Below, in pieces: positions 62,321-64,000 of a stretch of 64,000 nt of DNA (position 1 is its first letter; each line of letters begins with the position of its first letter). The notes under the pieces were generated by a model. That model had not been told where the DNA came from. It did not search any database and saw nothing but the letters and a program-made list of their open reading frames with translations. The stretch lies in contig WRDM01000001.1 of assembly GCA_009783465.1 (NCBI GenBank), positions 1 through 64,000 on the forward strand, given 5' to 3'. Source of the stretch: Phycisphaerae bacterium. GTDB lineage: Bacteria > Planctomycetota > Phycisphaerae > SM23-33. Made by a program: the position numbers and the translations under genes.

Positions 62321-62459
62321 ACCGTAGCACGGGCGTCCCGCCCGTGAGTCGCACGGGCATCTTGCCCGTGCAAACGTTCCGAGGCGCCTTACGTGCGATT
62401 CTATCCAAAACACGGCCAGACTAGGATACCTTGCATGGGCAAGATGCCCATGCTACGTT
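62321..62459. repeat. REP pair between queE and queD
   Basis: CGTAGCACGGGCGTCCCGCC plus ACGGGCATCTTGCCCGT on the left; ATGGGCAAGATGCCCATGCT ending ACG on the right. Ends are CGTAGCA and TGCTACG. Confidence 0.85.
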
Positions 62460-62460
62460 T

Positions 62461-63093
62461 CTACGGCACACCGATGAGTTTGTGCAGTTGCACACCCAGG
62501 CGGACGTCGAGGCGGGCGTCGAGGATCCAGGCGGCCAGGTCGGCGCCGGCGAGGTGGTCCAGGACGGGCGAGAAAATCACCGCGCCGCATGCCAGCCCCG
62601 CGTGCCGGTCGAGCATCGCGCGGGCGTAGTCAAAATCCGCCCGGTCGGCCAGCACGAATTTCACCTCGTCCCGCGGCGAGAGGTATTCGACGTTCGACAC
62701 AAGGAACGACTCCGCCTCGCCGCTCGAGGGGCACTTGACGTCGACGATTTTCACGACGCGCCCATCCACGCGCGACACGTCCAGGCTGCCGTTGGTTTCC
62801 AGCAGCGTTTCGAATCCCGCGTCGCACAGCCGGGCGAGCAGCTCCGGCGTGGCGGGCTGACACAGCGGCTCGCCGCCGGTGACCTCCACGCGCCGGCAGC
62901 CCATCGCCGCCACCGCCCGCAACACGTCGCCCAGCGGCACGTCCCGCCCGCCGTCCCACGCACGGACGGTGTCGCACCAACGACACCGCAAGTTGCACCC
63001 AGCCAACCGAACAAACGCGCACGGCAACCCCGCCCGCGTGCCCTCGCCCTGCAAGCTCAAAAAAATCTCGCTAACCCGCATCCGAGCGTCCAT
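62461..63093 (-). CDS. queE: 7-carboxy-7-deazaguanine synthase (QueE)
   Basis: A 210-residue radical SAM enzyme. CNLRCRWC holds the cysteines for the 4Fe-4S cluster, with the preceding LSLQGEGTRAGLPCAFVRLAG typical of QueE, and VEVTGGEPL binds SAM. It acts after QueD. Start may be 63093 or the internal ATG at 63081. Confidence 0.93.
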   Translation of the reverse strand: MDARMRVSEIFLSLQGEGTRAGLPCAFVRLAGCNLRCRWCDTVRAWDGGRDVPLGDVLRAVAAMGCRRVEVTGGEPLCQPATPELLARLCDAGFETLLETNGSLDVSRVDGRVVKIVDVKCPSSGEAESFLVSNVEYLSPRDEVKFVLADRADFDYARAMLDRHAGLACGAVIFSPVLDHLAGADLAAWILDARLDVRLGVQLHKLIGVP

Positions 63094-63122
63094 GACGATA
63101 CTATAACGTCGGGAACGAACTC

Positions 63123-63151
63123 TTGACAGTGGAGGACGGTAGCAATATAGT
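63123..63151 (+). promoter_or_regulatory. Consensus promoter of tRNA-Arg
   Basis: TTGACA (63123-63128) and TATAGT (63146-63151) with a 17-base spacer, ending 16 bases before the tRNA. Confidence 0.75.
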
Positions 63152-63167
63152 CATACGTCTGTCGCGT

Positions 63168-63241
<74 letters not shown>

Positions 63242-63839
63242 GTTTCTGTTTTTCTTCAATTTCGCTACTGTTTTCACGATTTTTCACGTCCTCAACGACG
63301 AAATTTTTCTCGTTTTCTGCGGCTGATCTCATGCCTAACAAATTTGAAACAATAGGCAAGCTGATAGGCAAGCTTTTCGGTGGCGATATTAGGGTGTCAT
63401 CGCTAGTACCGGTACCGGTTTTCCTGGCTTGTTGTGAGATTGACAGCATATCAAGGCTCGGAAGTGCGGCGATAGCATCAGCTTCCTGCCCTACGAGAAC
63501 GTGGCTGTAAGTATCCATCGTCAGCCGAATGTCACCATGTCGCATGACAGACTGGGCGACCTTGGTAGCCGACAAATCGGACCAAAATTGCGTCTTGGTT
63601 CCCCTGAAAACCCGCTGGACCATCTTCACGTAGTCTTCTACGTGTTTAGTGGTGTTCCCTTTGGCGGCAAGGAACTGCTTCCAGCCAGGCGCGTCACTGG
63701 TGCCCTCAATATGCTCCACCAACGGACGCAGTACAGCAACACGAGTGACATCAAGAAGTCTGATACGCTCAAGGCCCCCCCTCAAGGCGGGACTCACCGT
63801 TTCCAGCCACTTCGAGGTCACAACGTCGATGGCTTCGCC

Positions 63840-64000
63840 GCCCACGCGAAACCGAACAAGCCGCTCAATCTGCCGCCCAACGACGCGTATTCGGCCATCC
63901 AGATCGCCGTGGCGTTGTCGAAGGCGTTCGGCGTGGGCGTGAACGACTTGCCGCTGTCGCTGGTGCTGTCGTGGTACGAGCAGAAGGCGGTGGCGATCCT
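63840..64000 (+). CDS. Fragment resembling hydroxylamine reductase (Hcp) C-terminal part
   Basis: From about 63849 the plus-strand frame reads [20 protein letters not shown] and [20 protein letters not shown], which fits the C-terminal region of the hybrid-cluster protein Hcp. It runs off the window. The sequence before it does not look like Hcp, and the integrase remnant is encoded on the opposite strand there, so the 5' part seems lost or displaced. Confidence 0.5.

Noticed and set aside
63649-63942. 97-codon plus-strand frame next to the Hcp-like fragment
   Set aside because: It is in a different frame from the Hcp-like sequence and antisense to the integrase remnant; no family features.

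Overview
The window looks like a chromosomal segment of a GC-rich Planctomycetota bacterium, most likely Phycisphaerae-like. This is an inference from two GFTL(I/V)E-type single pseudopilins, a PEP-CTERM protein ending in RRKR, an exosortase-type exopolysaccharide locus, a hexulose-phosphate synthase/RraA fusion and a bacterial serpin. There is no rRNA gene or other taxonomic marker to confirm it.

Layout. 1-5.5 kb (minus): valS (running off the left edge) and alaS. 5.7-12 kb (mostly minus): an MDR dehydrogenase, an O6-methylguanine methyltransferase/GNAT fusion, surE, a pseudopilin, thiS and a serpin. 12.2-14 kb (plus): dnaN and dciA. 14.2-20 kb (plus): a PEP-CTERM protein, an aldo/keto reductase, a decayed PIN toxin with its antitoxin, recJ and a cold-shock protein. 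20-22 kb (minus): YhbY-like protein, metallophosphoesterase, Ser/Thr kinase. 22.6-28.7 kb (plus): a ParA-like ATPase with a huge Pro/Ala tail, a GspB-like membrane protein and a CcoI-type P-type ATPase. 28.9-36.6 kb: ackA, DUF1638, hxlB, hxlA-rraA, PyrK-like reductase, a second pseudopilin and a UroD-type protein. 36.8-38.9 kb: dnaB and a PilZ-like protein. 39.5-61.9 kb (plus): a large exopolysaccharide locus (export lipoprotein, chain-length regulator, AAA ATPase, tyrosine kinase, flippase, ligase, seven glycosyltransferases of which one is fused to FemAB, a lyase-like protein and an acyltransferase). 62-63.1 kb (minus): queD and queE. 63.1-64 kb: tRNA-Arg, an integrase remnant overlapping it, and a fragment resembling hcp.

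The striking feature is the density of inverted-repeat elements. Almost every non-overlapping intergenic space holds one, and at least six families can be told apart by eye. The most remarkable is a short GC-rich REP family (cores such as GCGGGCATCTTGCCCGC). It sits between genes and also in frame inside at least five protein genes (valS twice, surE, the P-type ATPase, a glycosyltransferase and the glycosyltransferase-FemAB fusion). In valS one insertion is a full REP - Y1 (REP-associated tyrosine) transposase - inverted REP unit, read through without a stop. The predicted valyl-tRNA synthetase therefore carries an apparently intact HUH-type transposase domain of about 235 residues, just before its editing domain.

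The exopolysaccharide genes resemble those of exosortase (XrtA/PEP-CTERM) loci, but no exosortase and no lipid-carrier priming transferase was found in the window. Formaldehyde fixation or ribose-phosphate supply by the RuMP enzymes (hxlA/hxlB) and acetate kinase give a small metabolic cluster. dnaN, dciA and dnaB give a replication component.
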